A stretch of DNA of 64,000 nt. Origin: JABSOG01 sp047617105 (GTDB lineage Bacteria; Pseudomonadota; Gammaproteobacteria; Enterobacterales; Alteromonadaceae). Location: NCBI GenBank assembly GCA_047617105.1, contig JBLGCB010000001.1:1-64000 (forward strand), read 5' to 3'. Of the stretch, positions 52,314-62,728 are shown one piece after another; the stretch's first letter is position 1, and each line of letters begins with the position of its first letter. The position numbers and the translations under genes were made by a program. Below the pieces are notes generated by a model. That model was given only the letters and a program-made list of their open reading frames with translations. It made no database searches and had not been told where the DNA came from.

Positions 52314-54770
52314 TTATTTATTGCGAACAATGGATCCATTAAACAATGAATCCAAATCCAGCTTCACCCCATGACTCACCAATCTGGCCAGCGCTCTGAC
52401 GTAGGTCAGTTCATCGCTGGTGCCTTTGGCATTAACTGGCACGGCAACATAAGGCTTTTGGCCTGCATCACTCGGGTCATCACTCAGGTCATAGTCGAGG
52501 ATACGACCCACCCAGCGACACAATGAACGACCAGGACCCATCTCAATAAACACTCTGGCACCTTTGTCGTGTAGAGTATTGATAAGCCGCGGATAGTCCA
52601 CCGGATCACACAGACATTTGGCCACACTATGGGCAATCGCTTTGGTCCGTTGCGGAATAGGCAAGTAACACGAGCTAGAATACATCTTGGTGTTAATCCG
52701 CTCGGTGACGTCCATAGTATGCAACTCAACCATATGGTCGTATTCTCGTTGCGCCGGTTCGCTGTGAATGGCGTTGGCCATATTGATTGGCATCGACCAC
52801 CAGCCCATCTTTTTGATCACCCGCTCACAATCTGGCGGATAACCGCCAAGCAACAAGCTGTCTGGGGTATTAACGATGGTGCAATATACTCGCTGTTCAC
52901 CTTCTAAGGCGACAGACACTTGGTCGATGGTGGTTTTGACCGTATAGGTTTCCCAGATAGGCCGACCATTTTCTAAACCATAAGGATTATCTCGAGTGAT
53001 ATCCGCCATGCCCCAATGCGCTCTAAGGGCTTTTAATTCACCACAAATTTGATGATTAAAGGTGTCAGAGCGGGCGATGCGTGCACTGAGTAATCCCGGC
53101 TGCTGCCAGCAACCTAAGGCAGCATACATACTGACTTCGCCCATACTGTAACCCGTGGCGAAATCAGCTTTAACAGCAAATACTTCTTCAAACACCTTGG
53201 TGAAGACACAGGCAAAACCAACCCCGCACTCGGCGATATTGGCCAAATCATAACGGAATTTCAGATCCAGTTTGGTCAGTGCTTTAACACTTAAGCGATT
53301 GATGCTGCGAGGGTTTAATTTGCGGTCTTTTAGGGTTTGTGCAATATCATCGGCCAAATCTACTACTGGCTGATAAATCTGCGGAAACAAATGAAATAAA
53401 TCACGGCCCAGACCCAAATACGTTGCACCAATGCCGGGATAGATAAAACTGACGTTGTTTTCGCCATTGATAGGAGTGGCCGAAAAATAACTGCCTTTAG
53501 GGGTTTCCCATTCGCCGCTACGTTTTTCTTCAGTGTTCGTTACCGGATTGGCCAGTTCTTCAAACGCTTTAACTATGCCCATTCGCGCCATTTTGATTTC
53601 ACGACGTAATTCTTTTTCAGACTGGGCAATCAGCGATAAACGATAAGGGGCATGAGGGCTGTCTTTAAACTGTTCAAAACAATCATAGCTAATAGTGGCT
53701 AGGCTTTGAGAATCGGCCAATTGTTCAACTTGATCCAATCGGGTCATCAACTGAGCTTCACTATCTGCGGTTAACAACACCAAATTCAGTTCGCTACAGG
53801 CCATAAAGCCATTTTGGCGCACGCCTTGGGTTTCGCTTTGTGCGAGTACCACATGGCAGTAATCGTTATCTGTCAAACAGCTATACGCGGCCATTTGTTT
53901 ACTGCCATCGCTATGAGGGAACCATGGTCGGGCCTCACAAGGAAAGTAAAACGGAGATTCTTGCCAGTTGGCCAATTCAGCATCAGCGACTTGTTGCCAA
54001 CCCATGACGGGCGGAATATAACGCTGATGTAAGGCGATAACACTTTTGACCAATCCTGCCACTTGCGAAAACGCGCCGCCTTCACCAGTAACACTACGCG
54101 CCGAACCAATGGCGGTATTTAACGGCTGGGGATTGGCGTAAGCGTTGATTAAACCACGGCTTTCTTGTTGTGCCAGCGCGGGTTCGGCCAATGCCGAGAC
54201 CTCTAATAACGTCACTTGCTCACTGCTAACTCCAGCCTGTGCCAAAGCCGCTTTAGTGGCTGTGGCGATATCATTGTTGCTATCAAATCCGGCAATATTG
54301 GCGTAAACATACTGATTCTGAGCATCAGATGACAACAAAACACTGGCCACCCCAGCAACGGTTTGATAACCCGCAAAGGTTTGGTCGAAGCTCAAAGTTG
54401 CAGTATTGGCTTGTTCAGATGGTACATCGTCTTTATTGATGCCAACTAGGGCAACGATTTTACCTTGGTTGAGCAACAACTGACTGGCTTGTAACGCTTG
54501 TGCCAAAGTGGCCACAACCGAACCTTGCAGCCCTTCGAGTGCATCAGCATCCTTTGATACCACACTTGATACCACTATGGTGGTGATATCGGATAACACA
54601 AACTGATTGGCTGCGGCCAGTCGCTCAACACTGGCTTTACAGCTGATATCAAGACTCGCGGGTTGTGCTAAAGCGACGCCTTGATAAAATGCCCGTTCAG
54701 CTCGATCAATATTGCCTGCACTATTTCCTGCACTAGCAAACAGAGCATCAATTCCTATTACTGCAATCAT
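52314..54770 (-). CDS. pfaB: PUFA synthase acyltransferase subunit PfaB
   Basis: 818 residues. The N-terminal part (about 1-400) is a degenerate ketosynthase-like region without the KS Cys motif. The C-terminal acyltransferase has FIYPGIGATYLGLG, the nucleophile Ser in ATGYSMGEVSMYA (a GxSxG with Tyr in place of the usual His) and the catalytic His in MANAIHSEPA. PfaB is known to influence whether EPA or DHA is made; which applies here cannot be read off. The ATG overlaps the pfaA stop as ATGA, so translation is coupled, and pfaC starts 34 bases after its stop. Confidence 0.94.
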   Translation of the reverse strand: MIAVIGIDALFASAGNSAGNIDRAERAFYQGVALAQPASLDISCKASVERLAAANQFVLSDITTIVVSSVVSKDADALEGLQGSVVATLAQALQASQLLLNQGKIVALVGINKDDVPSEQANTATLSFDQTFAGYQTVAGVASVLLSSDAQNQYVYANIAGFDSNNDIATATKAALAQAGVSSEQVTLLEVSALAEPALAQQESRGLINAYANPQPLNTAIGSARSVTGEGGAFSQVAGLVKSVIALHQRYIPPVMGWQQVADAELANWQESPFYFPCEARPWFPHSDGSKQMAAYSCLTDNDYCHVVLAQSETQGVRQNGFMACSELNLVLLTADSEAQLMTRLDQVEQLADSQSLATISYDCFEQFKDSPHAPYRLSLIAQSEKELRREIKMARMGIVKAFEELANPVTNTEEKRSGEWETPKGSYFSATPINGENNVSFIYPGIGATYLGLGRDLFHLFPQIYQPVVDLADDIAQTLKDRKLNPRSINRLSVKALTKLDLKFRYDLANIAECGVGFACVFTKVFEEVFAVKADFATGYSMGEVSMYAALGCWQQPGLLSARIARSDTFNHQICGELKALRAHWGMADITRDNPYGLENGRPIWETYTVKTTIDQVSVALEGEQRVYCTIVNTPDSLLLGGYPPDCERVIKKMGWWSMPINMANAIHSEPAQREYDHMVELHTMDVTERINTKMYSSSCYLPIPQRTKAIAHSVAKCLCDPVDYPRLINTLHDKGARVFIEMGPGRSLCRWVGRILDYDLSDDPSDAGQKPYVAVPVNAKGTSDELTYVRALARLVSHGVKLDLDSLFNGSIVRNK

Positions 54771-57700
54771 TGCGTTTTACTCTTAAAAAGGCTGTTTAAG
54801 CTTTCACTGCCGGTTACTTCGGCCGACTTCACTTGTGCTAATAATTGCTTATTGGTATCAATCAACGCGATATCCGCCACCAAGGTATTGCTGGTCTGTT
54901 TCACCACGTCCAGTTGCAGGTAAAATGCTTCACCCGCTTGTGGATCACGGTAAAGCCGCCAACCCAAGGTGGCCGCAGGCAAACTGCCCAAACCCAACTG
55001 ACGACGAACCCACACCAACATGGCCTGATAAACCAAATCATTAGCAACAATACCCGGACCAAACTCGCCTTGTGCTGCAACCATTGACGGTATCTGACAG
55101 CCCAGTAACAAACCTTGCTCATCACAGCGGATCACCTCAGTGATCCCCTGCAAGCGCTCACCATGAAACAAGGTGCCATCGCTATACAAATTAGCTGCTG
55201 AGTTCACCGCTGATAAAGCGGGCAAATCCGTGGTAACAGTCTCGCTGCTCAATGGTTTTCGAGCCAATAACAGTTCAGCACCGTAATGAAAAACCGGTTT
55301 GCCTTTGTCATTGAGACTAGACACTTTTGCGCCAATGCGTAAAACATCACCATCATCCACCAGCAAGCTTAAATCGATAGTAAAATCGTTCGCTTCGCTG
55401 CCATCAAAAGCGACACCATCAAAAACCACGCCTTTAAACAGTTTGTACTGCTCAAGGCCCTGATAGTGATAACCCGGATAAATCGCCAGTGCCGCATCGG
55501 CCATCCACTGGATGGCGCATACGGTAGGTAATACCTGATTGTCGCCAATCACATGGTCAGCTAAAAATGCATGGTTAGTCGCTTGGAAACTCTTGATTAA
55601 GCGACTAGCTTGCAACTTTTTTACAGGGGTGCCCTCCTGTTCTGATGCCAAATCGTTACCGACTAGGATTTGTGGACTACGGTTATCGGTTGCTGCCAGT
55701 TCGCTAAGCAATAACTCAGCGCCTGAATCAAGCGGGATAATATACGCACCCCGTTCGGCAAACATACGTTTAAGTTCTGGTGTGACCATACCGCCATCCC
55801 ATGGACCCCAGTTAAAGCTCAATACTTGCGCTTGTGGGTGCAGGGCTTTAAAACGATAGGCGGTTTTATTTAAGATTTCATTGGCAATGGAGTAATCAGA
55901 CTGACCAGGGTTGCCGTAGAATCCGGCACCTGAGGAGAACAACACTAAATGCTTAACATTGGCAATATCAGTACAGGCCAACAAAGACACCAGACCGTCG
56001 ATTTTAGTGCGATAAACCGATTCGAAATCGGCTAATGTTTTCTGCTCGATAAACTTATCGGCCAATACACCAGCACCATGGATAATGCCCGTAATTGCAC
56101 CAAACTCAGCGATAGCAGGTTTAACCGCCGCTTGTACGCTGTTGCTATCAGTCACATCGGCAGCCACATAGTGCACTTGAGCACCGACGGTTTTAATTGC
56201 AGCTAGGGTTTGGGCAATCTCGCGATTGGCCAATACAGGTTTGATAAACTTAACAATCTTGACTGGTGTTGGTTTCTCACCAGAGGCAATCAAGGCTTGC
56301 ATCGCGGCTTTTTTCAGTGCAGCTTCGTCATTGATGCCCACAGCCCATGCAGGTTCGTTATCATCAAAGACTGAACGACCCAACAGGATAAATTTGGCCT
56401 GATATTGTTTGGCCAAACGAATAACACAATGGGCAGTAACGCCTTTTGCGCCACCACTGACCAAAAAGACTGAGTTGCTGTCAATGCTGTTGCCAGCAGT
56501 TAACGCATAGCTGTCGGTTTGCTCGCCAACCAAGGTTAAACGGCCCGTCTTGTCGCTAGCGACTTCAACCAAGGCAGTATCGGCATCAAGCAATTCATCG
56601 CTCACGATAGCAGCGACTTTATCCGCAGCCAGTTTATCAGCGACATCTACCGCGCGGCAGAATACGTTGCTCCATTCGTGTGACAGGGTTTTCACCAAGC
56701 CATTTAAGCCACCTTGAACTAGGTCGGTGTCGGTTGGAGAAGCGCCATCAATGCCTAAGCTGCCGCCTTGGCGAGTGACCACCATAAACGAGGCACGAGC
56801 GTTTTGGCTGCTGCTGGCTGCTTTAACGTTACACAGTTTCGCCAACAAGAAGGCCAACATCAAACCTTGTTTCGAGGTTTGTGGATATTCAACACCTGCT
56901 AGCGTGCTTTTCGGCTGGAGGTAAATCACTGCATCTAGTTGAACCTTGGTGCAGATGTCTTTAATCGCTTGCTCATCAACGTCAGCCAGTTCAACCACGT
57001 TGACGGTTTTAGCAAAGGATTTCTTTGAACTGCCGTTAACCCAAGCTGGTTTGATTGCGGTGATGTTCCAACCCGCTTTGCTCATATTGGCGGCCAATGC
57101 TACGGCACTGCCGGTGCCATCATCAACGATTAAGGCATTTGCGCCGTTGGCATCTTGAGTGATTTTATTCACTGAGGCTAAACGTTTAATCGCGACGATT
57201 TGACTTGGCGCGGGTTCAAAGGCAACGCTATTACCTGGCTGTGCGGTAAAGCTGCTAACAATCTCGGCTAGAGTGCGCATTTCAGCTAAAGTCTCTGGAT
57301 CAACTTCTGGCAAACCCGGCATTGAATCTTGTACTGCACCAAGGATTTCTACCCGTTTGATCGAGTCGATACCCAAGTCAGCTTCCATATCCATCTCTAG
57401 CTCTAACATCTCAGCAGGATAACCAGTTTTATCGGCAACCACGGCCATCAGGTTAGTGGTGAATTCATCGGCAGATACAGATGCAGAGACTGCTTCAACA
57501 GCTATAGGAGCAACTACAGGTGCTGGTGCTGCGGCTACTGGAGTTGCTGACACTTTGCTTTGCACTTTTGACTGCATATGGCTGACGATTTCGCCTAAGG
57601 TGCGCAGCTCAGCCAAATCTTCAGGATTCAGTTCTGGCAAATCAGGAATGGTTTCTTGCACCGCACCGAGAATTTCAACTCGTTTAATCGAATCGATACC

Positions 57701-60700
57701 GAGGTCTGCTTCCATATCCATTTCAAGCTCTAACATATCTGCCGGGTAACCGGTTTTCTCAGCAACCACACTCATCATCACTGATTGAATATGCGCTAAG
57801 TCGATGGTTGCTGGAGCAGCTACTACACCTACAGAAGCGGCAGGCACTTTGCTTTGCATGTAAGTAACAATTTCGCCTAAGGTGCGCAACTCAGCCAAAT
57901 CTTCAGGATTCAGTTCTGGTAAATCAGGAATGGTTTCTTGCACCGCACCGAGAATTTCAACCCGTTTGATAGAGTCGATACCCAAATCGGCTTCCATATC
58001 CATTTCAAGCTCTAACATATCTGATGGATAACCGGTCTTCTCGGCGACAACATTCATCATCACTGACTGAATATGGGCCAAATCAATAGTCGCGATGGCC
58101 ACGGCTGGTGTGCTTTCTACCACATGTAAGGCAACGGGCGCTGGCGTCGGGGCGCTGGCTGGTACCTTAGATTGCGCTTTTTCTTCCATATGGCTAACGA
58201 TTTCACCCAAAGTGCGCAGTTCGGCCAAATCTTCTGGGTTTAGCTCTGGCAGGTCAGGAATGGTTTCTTGCACCGCACCGAGAATTTCAACCCGTTTGAT
58301 CGAGTCGATACCCAAATCGGCTTCCATATCCATTTCAAGCTCTAACATTTCAGCCGGGTAACCGGTTTTCTCGGCAACCACATCCATCATCACGGCTTGA
58401 ATCTTGGCAAGATTAATCACCGGGCCTGCTGGAGCTAGTGTTGGACTAGATTCAACCACATGTAATACCGGGGCACCACTATTTACACTAACAGGGGGAA
58501 CCTTTGATTGCATATAATCAACAATTTGACCCAAGGTGCGTAACTCGGCTAAGTCTTCAGGATTCAGCTCAGGCAAGGTTGGGATTAATTCTTGTACGCT
58601 ACCGAGGATTTCAACCCGTTTAATCGAGTCGATACCCAAGTCCGCTTCCATATCCATTTCAAGCTCTAACATCTCAGCAGGGTAGCCAGTTTTATCGGCA
58701 ACCACATCTAACATCACCGATTGGATTTTTTCGACGTTAAGGGCAGCTGCGGGGGCTGCTACTGGCGTAACAGGTGCAACAACTGGTGGCGTCATATCGA
58801 TTGCGGTAGCAGTGGTCTGCACGGATGCAACCACTGGCTGAGCCACTGGTGCGATAGGTTTAACAGGTGCTTTTTGAACAACAGGTGCAACCGAGGCGAC
58901 TGTTGACGTTGCAACCGCTGGCTCTGCAACCGTTTGAGCAGCCACATCAATCACCTGGCCTTTAGGCGCAGATGCGGCGGTGTTATTCAACATGGCTGAC
59001 ATATTGTCAGTCTGATTGCTAAGATATTTCTCATGCACACGTAACGTTTCTGACTGGAAGTCATGATACATGCCTAATGTACGGTCGATACTTTCGGGTA
59101 ACTCTGTGGCACCCGGTTGCGCTTCTAACACACTTTGGAACGTTTTGGCGTAGTCTTGCGGACCTTGCATATACTGTTCGTGCACATTCAACAACTGTTG
59201 CTGATGCTCAACAAACTGACCAACACTACGTTCAATGCTGGAGACTAGCTCAGCACTATTGCTGGCGGTGGCGCTGTTTGCAACTGGTGCTGCTGAGCCT
59301 GAGACAGGCCGATCAACATAAACAATTTTTTCGACTTCGACAATCTTCTCAACAATTGTCTCAACTTCAACGATTTTCTCAACCACTTTAACTTGAGGTT
59401 CAGAGGCCGTGGCTGTCGCTTGTTTCACCGTCCAACCATCGGTTAGCGCATCAGTAAATTGTTTTTGGGTTTTGTCGCTGACATAAGCGGCACCAGAGAG
59501 TTTCATCGCCAATGGTGACATCTTGCGTGGCGCAGTCGGGAGTTTCAACGCTGAATAAGGGTCAATATTGCCCAGCTCAAGGCCCAATACCGCCATTTGC
59601 AAAGCGGCTTGGCGCATTTGCGCATCGGCTGATTTTTTCGGGCTGCCATTGACGGCAATCGCCACCACATCGTCTTTGTCTTGCAGGATGTTCTCAACCA
59701 GTTTGGTCAGCACATGTTTAGGACCAAATTCGATAAAGATACGGCCGCCTTGTGCGTAAAGGTTTTCGACTTGCTGATTAAAATGCACCGATTCAAGAAT
59801 ATGGTTTTTCAGCTGCTTTTTAATTTCAGTCGGTTTGGTGTTATAGGCTTTGGCGGTGCCATTGGCAAATACCGGCACTTTCGGGCTATTAAAGGTCACC
59901 GAATCAATCGCGGCGGCAAAAGGTTTTTGCGCATGACCGACCAAAGGTGTGTGGAAAGCCGCAGAGACTGGCAAACGAACCACTTTATAACCTTTGTCAT
60001 GTAATTCATCCATCGCCACCAGCACTTGGCTAGTGACGCCAGCAATCACCACCTGGTTGTTAGAATTGTAGTTAGCAATCTCGACATCTTTAATGTCTTT
60101 GATATCTTCGGCCACTTTAGCCGCTTGACCAACCACCGCCACCATAGAACCTGCATCAGCGCCACCTTCTGGTGAAGTCATCGCCTGTCCTCGGCTGCGA
60201 GCCAAAAACATATAATCTTCGTCGTTATAAACACCAGCTGCCCACAATGCGGTTAATTCACCAAAACTGTGACCCGCGGTGAAATCGGCTTTAAAGCCGG
60301 CCTGTTCGAAGGTGCGATATAAACCCAAGCTGAATGTGCCAATGGCAGGTTGCGCATTTTGGGTTAAACGTAATACCGCTTCTTGTTCTTCGCGTGCTTC
60401 TTTGGAAAACACGGGGATAGGATAAGTGACGCTCGACAACTGGTTTAATCCGGCACCAGTGAACGATTGGTCCATTTGCGCCGTGGCATTTAGAATCGTC
60501 GGGAAGTTACAGGCCAGTTCACGGCCCATATTGGTGTATTGTGAACCTTGACCTGAGAATAACGCGACCACTTTACCTTTGGTTTGCAAACCAGACAGGC
60601 GGTAATAGACCCCTGATGGCACGGTCCAGCTGATATCACCGGCTTTGGCTTTGAATTTTTTCAATGCCGAGTCAATCATCTTAATCGCTTCGACAGCGTT

Positions 60701-62371
60701 TTTGGCGATAAAGCCACAACGGGCCACATCGTTGGCAGGTGTGGTGAGCGACCAGTCGTTAACCAGTGCATTAAACGCATATTCTTGTGCGTCGCCATCA
60801 ACATCCAGCTTAGCGCGCTGGCTATTGAGTTCAGCGACAATGCTTTGTTCATTGGTCCCGGTGATTAAAATCGATTGCGGCACCGCGTTAAGGCGATATG
60901 CGCCTTGTTGTTGTGGCTGATATTCTTCGAGCACCATATGAAAGTTAGTACCGCCAAAACCAAATGAGCTGACCCCGGCACGACGTGCTGTGCCGTCTGC
61001 TCTTGGCAACCATGGGCGGGTTTCGCTGTTGAGATACAATGGCGTGTTTTCGATATCTAACGATTGGTTAGGCTGGTCGATATGAATGGTCGGCGGTAAC
61101 ACTTTATGGTGCAGCGCCAATACCGCTTTAATCATACCCGCAGAACCGGCTGCGGCTTTGGTATGGCCGATTTGCGATTTAACCGAACCCAAGGCGATGT
61201 GCTGTTTCTGATCATTGTTATGGCTAAAGTGTTTCACCAAACCAGCAAACTCAGCGGCATCACCGGCTTTGGTGCCAGTGCCGTGGGCTTCAATCAAACC
61301 ACAAGTGGTTGGATCAAAACCTGCATCATTATAAGCACGGTTTAAGGCTTTGGCCTGCCCGTCAGGGCGTGGGGCATAAATTGATTTAAAACGACCGTCA
61401 GAAGAAGTACCAATGCCCTTAAGCACCGCATAAATCTTGTCGCCATCACGTTCGGCATCGGCCAAACGTTTAAACGCCAACATGCCGATGCCTTCACCAA
61501 TCATCATGCCTTTAGAGTCATTATCAAAGGGGCGAATATCTTGGTTGGTGGTAAAGGCCGGGGTTTTGGAGAATGACATATACATAAACGGCGAGTTATC
61601 ACAGCAAACTCCACCGGAGATCATCACTTCTGAGCGATATTCTAACAAATCAGAGATGGCCAATTTAATCGCCGCCAAAGAACCAGCACATGCAGCATCA
61701 ACCACACAGTTCATGCCACCCAAATCAAAACGGTTGGCGATACGGCCAGAGATCACGTTGCCCAACATGCCAGGGAAAGAGTTTTCTTCCCAGCCGATAT
61801 AGGCTTTTTTGAATTTGTCGATGATCATGCCGCGGTCTTCTTCATCAATACCCGAGGCTTTTAATACTTTGTCGAGCACCGGGCCTTGCAGACGAGAGGT
61901 TAAAGGGGTGATTTGCTTTTGACCACCACCTACACCTAGCGTAATACCCACTTTATCGCGGTCATAATCAGAACCATCACCGATACCAGCATCGTTTAAT
62001 ACATCACGGGCGACGACCAACGATAACAACTGGGCAATATCCGTTAATTCCATGATGTTTGGCGGCAAGCCAAATTCCATTGGGTCAAAATCCAACTCAG
62101 GGATAAAACCACCACGTTTACAATAGGTTTTATCTTCGGCCTTCGGATCACTGTCGTAATGATCATCAATGGCCCAACGAGACGCTGGCACATCCATGAT
62201 TGCATCAACAGATTCAGCGATATTATCCCAATACTGTTCAAGGTTTTTCGCATCGGCAAATACCGATGCCATGCCTATGATCGCAATCGGACATTGTTGC
62301 AAACGCGAATTAAGCTGTTGCTCTTCATCATGAGAAGCGGTTGCCGCTGGAGTTGTATTCGTTTTAGCCAT
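54767..62371 (-). CDS. pfaA: PUFA synthase subunit PfaA (KS-MAT-5xACP-KR)
   Basis: 2534 residues from ATG 62371 (MAKTNTTPAATASHDEEQ), with AGAGAAA about 6 bases upstream; an in-frame ATG at 62413 lacks a site and is rejected. Order: a ketosynthase with Cys228 in VVDAACAGS; a malonyl-CoA acyltransferase with GHSFGELTAL; a charged VEKIVEVE linker; five tandem acyl carrier domains, each with LGIDSIKRVEILG (Ser is the phosphopantetheine site); a ketoreductase with FLVSGGAKGVT and YSIANEIL; and a dehydratase-like C-terminus. It is the chain-building scaffold of the EPA/DHA-type synthase. Its product needs PfaE for activation, which is not in this window. Confidence 0.97.
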   Translation of the reverse strand: MAKTNTTPAATASHDEEQQLNSRLQQCPIAIIGMASVFADAKNLEQYWDNIAESVDAIMDVPASRWAIDDHYDSDPKAEDKTYCKRGGFIPELDFDPMEFGLPPNIMELTDIAQLLSLVVARDVLNDAGIGDGSDYDRDKVGITLGVGGGQKQITPLTSRLQGPVLDKVLKASGIDEEDRGMIIDKFKKAYIGWEENSFPGMLGNVISGRIANRFDLGGMNCVVDAACAGSLAAIKLAISDLLEYRSEVMISGGVCCDNSPFMYMSFSKTPAFTTNQDIRPFDNDSKGMMIGEGIGMLAFKRLADAERDGDKIYAVLKGIGTSSDGRFKSIYAPRPDGQAKALNRAYNDAGFDPTTCGLIEAHGTGTKAGDAAEFAGLVKHFSHNNDQKQHIALGSVKSQIGHTKAAAGSAGMIKAVLALHHKVLPPTIHIDQPNQSLDIENTPLYLNSETRPWLPRADGTARRAGVSSFGFGGTNFHMVLEEYQPQQQGAYRLNAVPQSILITGTNEQSIVAELNSQRAKLDVDGDAQEYAFNALVNDWSLTTPANDVARCGFIAKNAVEAIKMIDSALKKFKAKAGDISWTVPSGVYYRLSGLQTKGKVVALFSGQGSQYTNMGRELACNFPTILNATAQMDQSFTGAGLNQLSSVTYPIPVFSKEAREEQEAVLRLTQNAQPAIGTFSLGLYRTFEQAGFKADFTAGHSFGELTALWAAGVYNDEDYMFLARSRGQAMTSPEGGADAGSMVAVVGQAAKVAEDIKDIKDVEIANYNSNNQVVIAGVTSQVLVAMDELHDKGYKVVRLPVSAAFHTPLVGHAQKPFAAAIDSVTFNSPKVPVFANGTAKAYNTKPTEIKKQLKNHILESVHFNQQVENLYAQGGRIFIEFGPKHVLTKLVENILQDKDDVVAIAVNGSPKKSADAQMRQAALQMAVLGLELGNIDPYSALKLPTAPRKMSPLAMKLSGAAYVSDKTQKQFTDALTDGWTVKQATATASEPQVKVVEKIVEVETIVEKIVEVEKIVYVDRPVSGSAAPVANSATASNSAELVSSIERSVGQFVEHQQQLLNVHEQYMQGPQDYAKTFQSVLEAQPGATELPESIDRTLGMYHDFQSETLRVHEKYLSNQTDNMSAMLNNTAASAPKGQVIDVAAQTVAEPAVATSTVASVAPVVQKAPVKPIAPVAQPVVASVQTTATAIDMTPPVVAPVTPVAAPAAALNVEKIQSVMLDVVADKTGYPAEMLELEMDMEADLGIDSIKRVEILGSVQELIPTLPELNPEDLAELRTLGQIVDYMQSKVPPVSVNSGAPVLHVVESSPTLAPAGPVINLAKIQAVMMDVVAEKTGYPAEMLELEMDMEADLGIDSIKRVEILGAVQETIPDLPELNPEDLAELRTLGEIVSHMEEKAQSKVPASAPTPAPVALHVVESTPAVAIATIDLAHIQSVMMNVVAEKTGYPSDMLELEMDMEADLGIDSIKRVEILGAVQETIPDLPELNPEDLAELRTLGEIVTYMQSKVPAASVGVVAAPATIDLAHIQSVMMSVVAEKTGYPADMLELEMDMEADLGIDSIKRVEILGAVQETIPDLPELNPEDLAELRTLGEIVSHMQSKVQSKVSATPVAAAPAPVVAPIAVEAVSASVSADEFTTNLMAVVADKTGYPAEMLELEMDMEADLGIDSIKRVEILGAVQDSMPGLPEVDPETLAEMRTLAEIVSSFTAQPGNSVAFEPAPSQIVAIKRLASVNKITQDANGANALIVDDGTGSAVALAANMSKAGWNITAIKPAWVNGSSKKSFAKTVNVVELADVDEQAIKDICTKVQLDAVIYLQPKSTLAGVEYPQTSKQGLMLAFLLAKLCNVKAASSSQNARASFMVVTRQGGSLGIDGASPTDTDLVQGGLNGLVKTLSHEWSNVFCRAVDVADKLAADKVAAIVSDELLDADTALVEVASDKTGRLTLVGEQTDSYALTAGNSIDSNSVFLVSGGAKGVTAHCVIRLAKQYQAKFILLGRSVFDDNEPAWAVGINDEAALKKAAMQALIASGEKPTPVKIVKFIKPVLANREIAQTLAAIKTVGAQVHYVAADVTDSNSVQAAVKPAIAEFGAITGIIHGAGVLADKFIEQKTLADFESVYRTKIDGLVSLLACTDIANVKHLVLFSSGAGFYGNPGQSDYSIANEILNKTAYRFKALHPQAQVLSFNWGPWDGGMVTPELKRMFAERGAYIIPLDSGAELLLSELAATDNRSPQILVGNDLASEQEGTPVKKLQASRLIKSFQATNHAFLADHVIGDNQVLPTVCAIQWMADAALAIYPGYHYQGLEQYKLFKGVVFDGVAFDGSEANDFTIDLSLLVDDGDVLRIGAKVSSLNDKGKPVFHYGAELLLARKPLSSETVTTDLPALSAVNSAANLYSDGTLFHGERLQGITEVIRCDEQGLLLGCQIPSMVAAQGEFGPGIVANDLVYQAMLVWVRRQLGLGSLPAATLGWRLYRDPQAGEAFYLQLDVVKQTSNTLVADIALIDTNKQLLAQVKSAEVTGSESLNSLFKSKTQ
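57230..58760 (-). repeat. array of five acyl carrier domain repeats within pfaA
   Basis: The GIDSIKR-encoding block recurs at about 58617, 58293, 57963, 57681 and 57354, i.e. with spacings of 324, 330, 282 and 327 bases. Domains 2-4 are near-identical at DNA level over 60-90 bases around the active site. This is coding repetition; it is listed because it is recombinogenic and sets synthase output. Confidence 0.9.
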
Positions 62372-62500
62372 GTAATTTCTCTGGTTGGTTCTTGGTGCAT
62401 TGCCTGACGACAACGGCTTAAAATAAACTATCCGCCAACAATCAGCAGATAAAGCGTATATAGGTTACAGCGCACTCATCTTTCACATCATCACTGCGCC

Positions 62501-62514
62501 ACTGGTCGACCAGT
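62501..62514. promoter_or_regulatory. palindrome ACTGGTCGACCAGT upstream of pfaA (site 1)
   Basis: A perfect 14-base palindrome about 135 bases before the pfaA start. The core CTGGTnnACCAG recurs at 62729-62740. It resembles the FadR operator arms but with a 2-base instead of 3-base centre, so I do not name the binder. Confidence 0.55.
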
Positions 62515-62555
62515 CGAATAAAGATTGCCCCAAAATCCATTGGGTACCCCAATTA

Positions 62556-62569
62556 CTGATTTAGATCAG
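62556..62569. promoter_or_regulatory. FNR-like dyad CTGATTTAGATCAG upstream of pfaA
   Basis: TGAT-N4-ATCA half-sites match the FNR/CRP-family core (TTGAT-N4-ATCAA) except at the outermost pair. Just left, ATTGGG-TAC-CCCAAT (62539-62553) is another dyad; just right, ATGAC-AAAA-GTCAT (62611-62624). Confidence 0.4.
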
Positions 62570-62686
62570 ATGGTTGGGTTAATATTTGTACATATACAGA
62601 TTACATCTGAATGACAAAAGTCATTTTTGATGGCTCAAAATGGTTTATTCCGATAAAGATTGAGCGATAAAAGGTATGTATATGGC

Positions 62687-62715
62687 ATTATATTGTATTC
62701 TGGCAGTTTCAAGGT
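62687..62715 (-). promoter_or_regulatory. candidate pfaA promoter
   Basis: On the minus strand a perfect TATAAT lies at 62692-62687. GACCTT about 18 bases upstream is a weak -35, which would suit an activated promoter. The CTGGTTAACCAG palindrome is centred about 54 bases upstream of the expected start. Inference from spacing only. Confidence 0.35.
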
Positions 62716-62728
62716 CGGTTAATATACT

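Noticed and set aside
57230..58760. Tandem repeats as a CRISPR-like or satellite array
   Set aside because: They are in-frame acyl carrier domains of PfaA with conserved active-site serines.
62501..62514. Naming the pfaA palindrome as a FadR site
   Set aside because: The centre is one base shorter than the FadR consensus TGG-N5-CCA spacing, so only the resemblance is reported.
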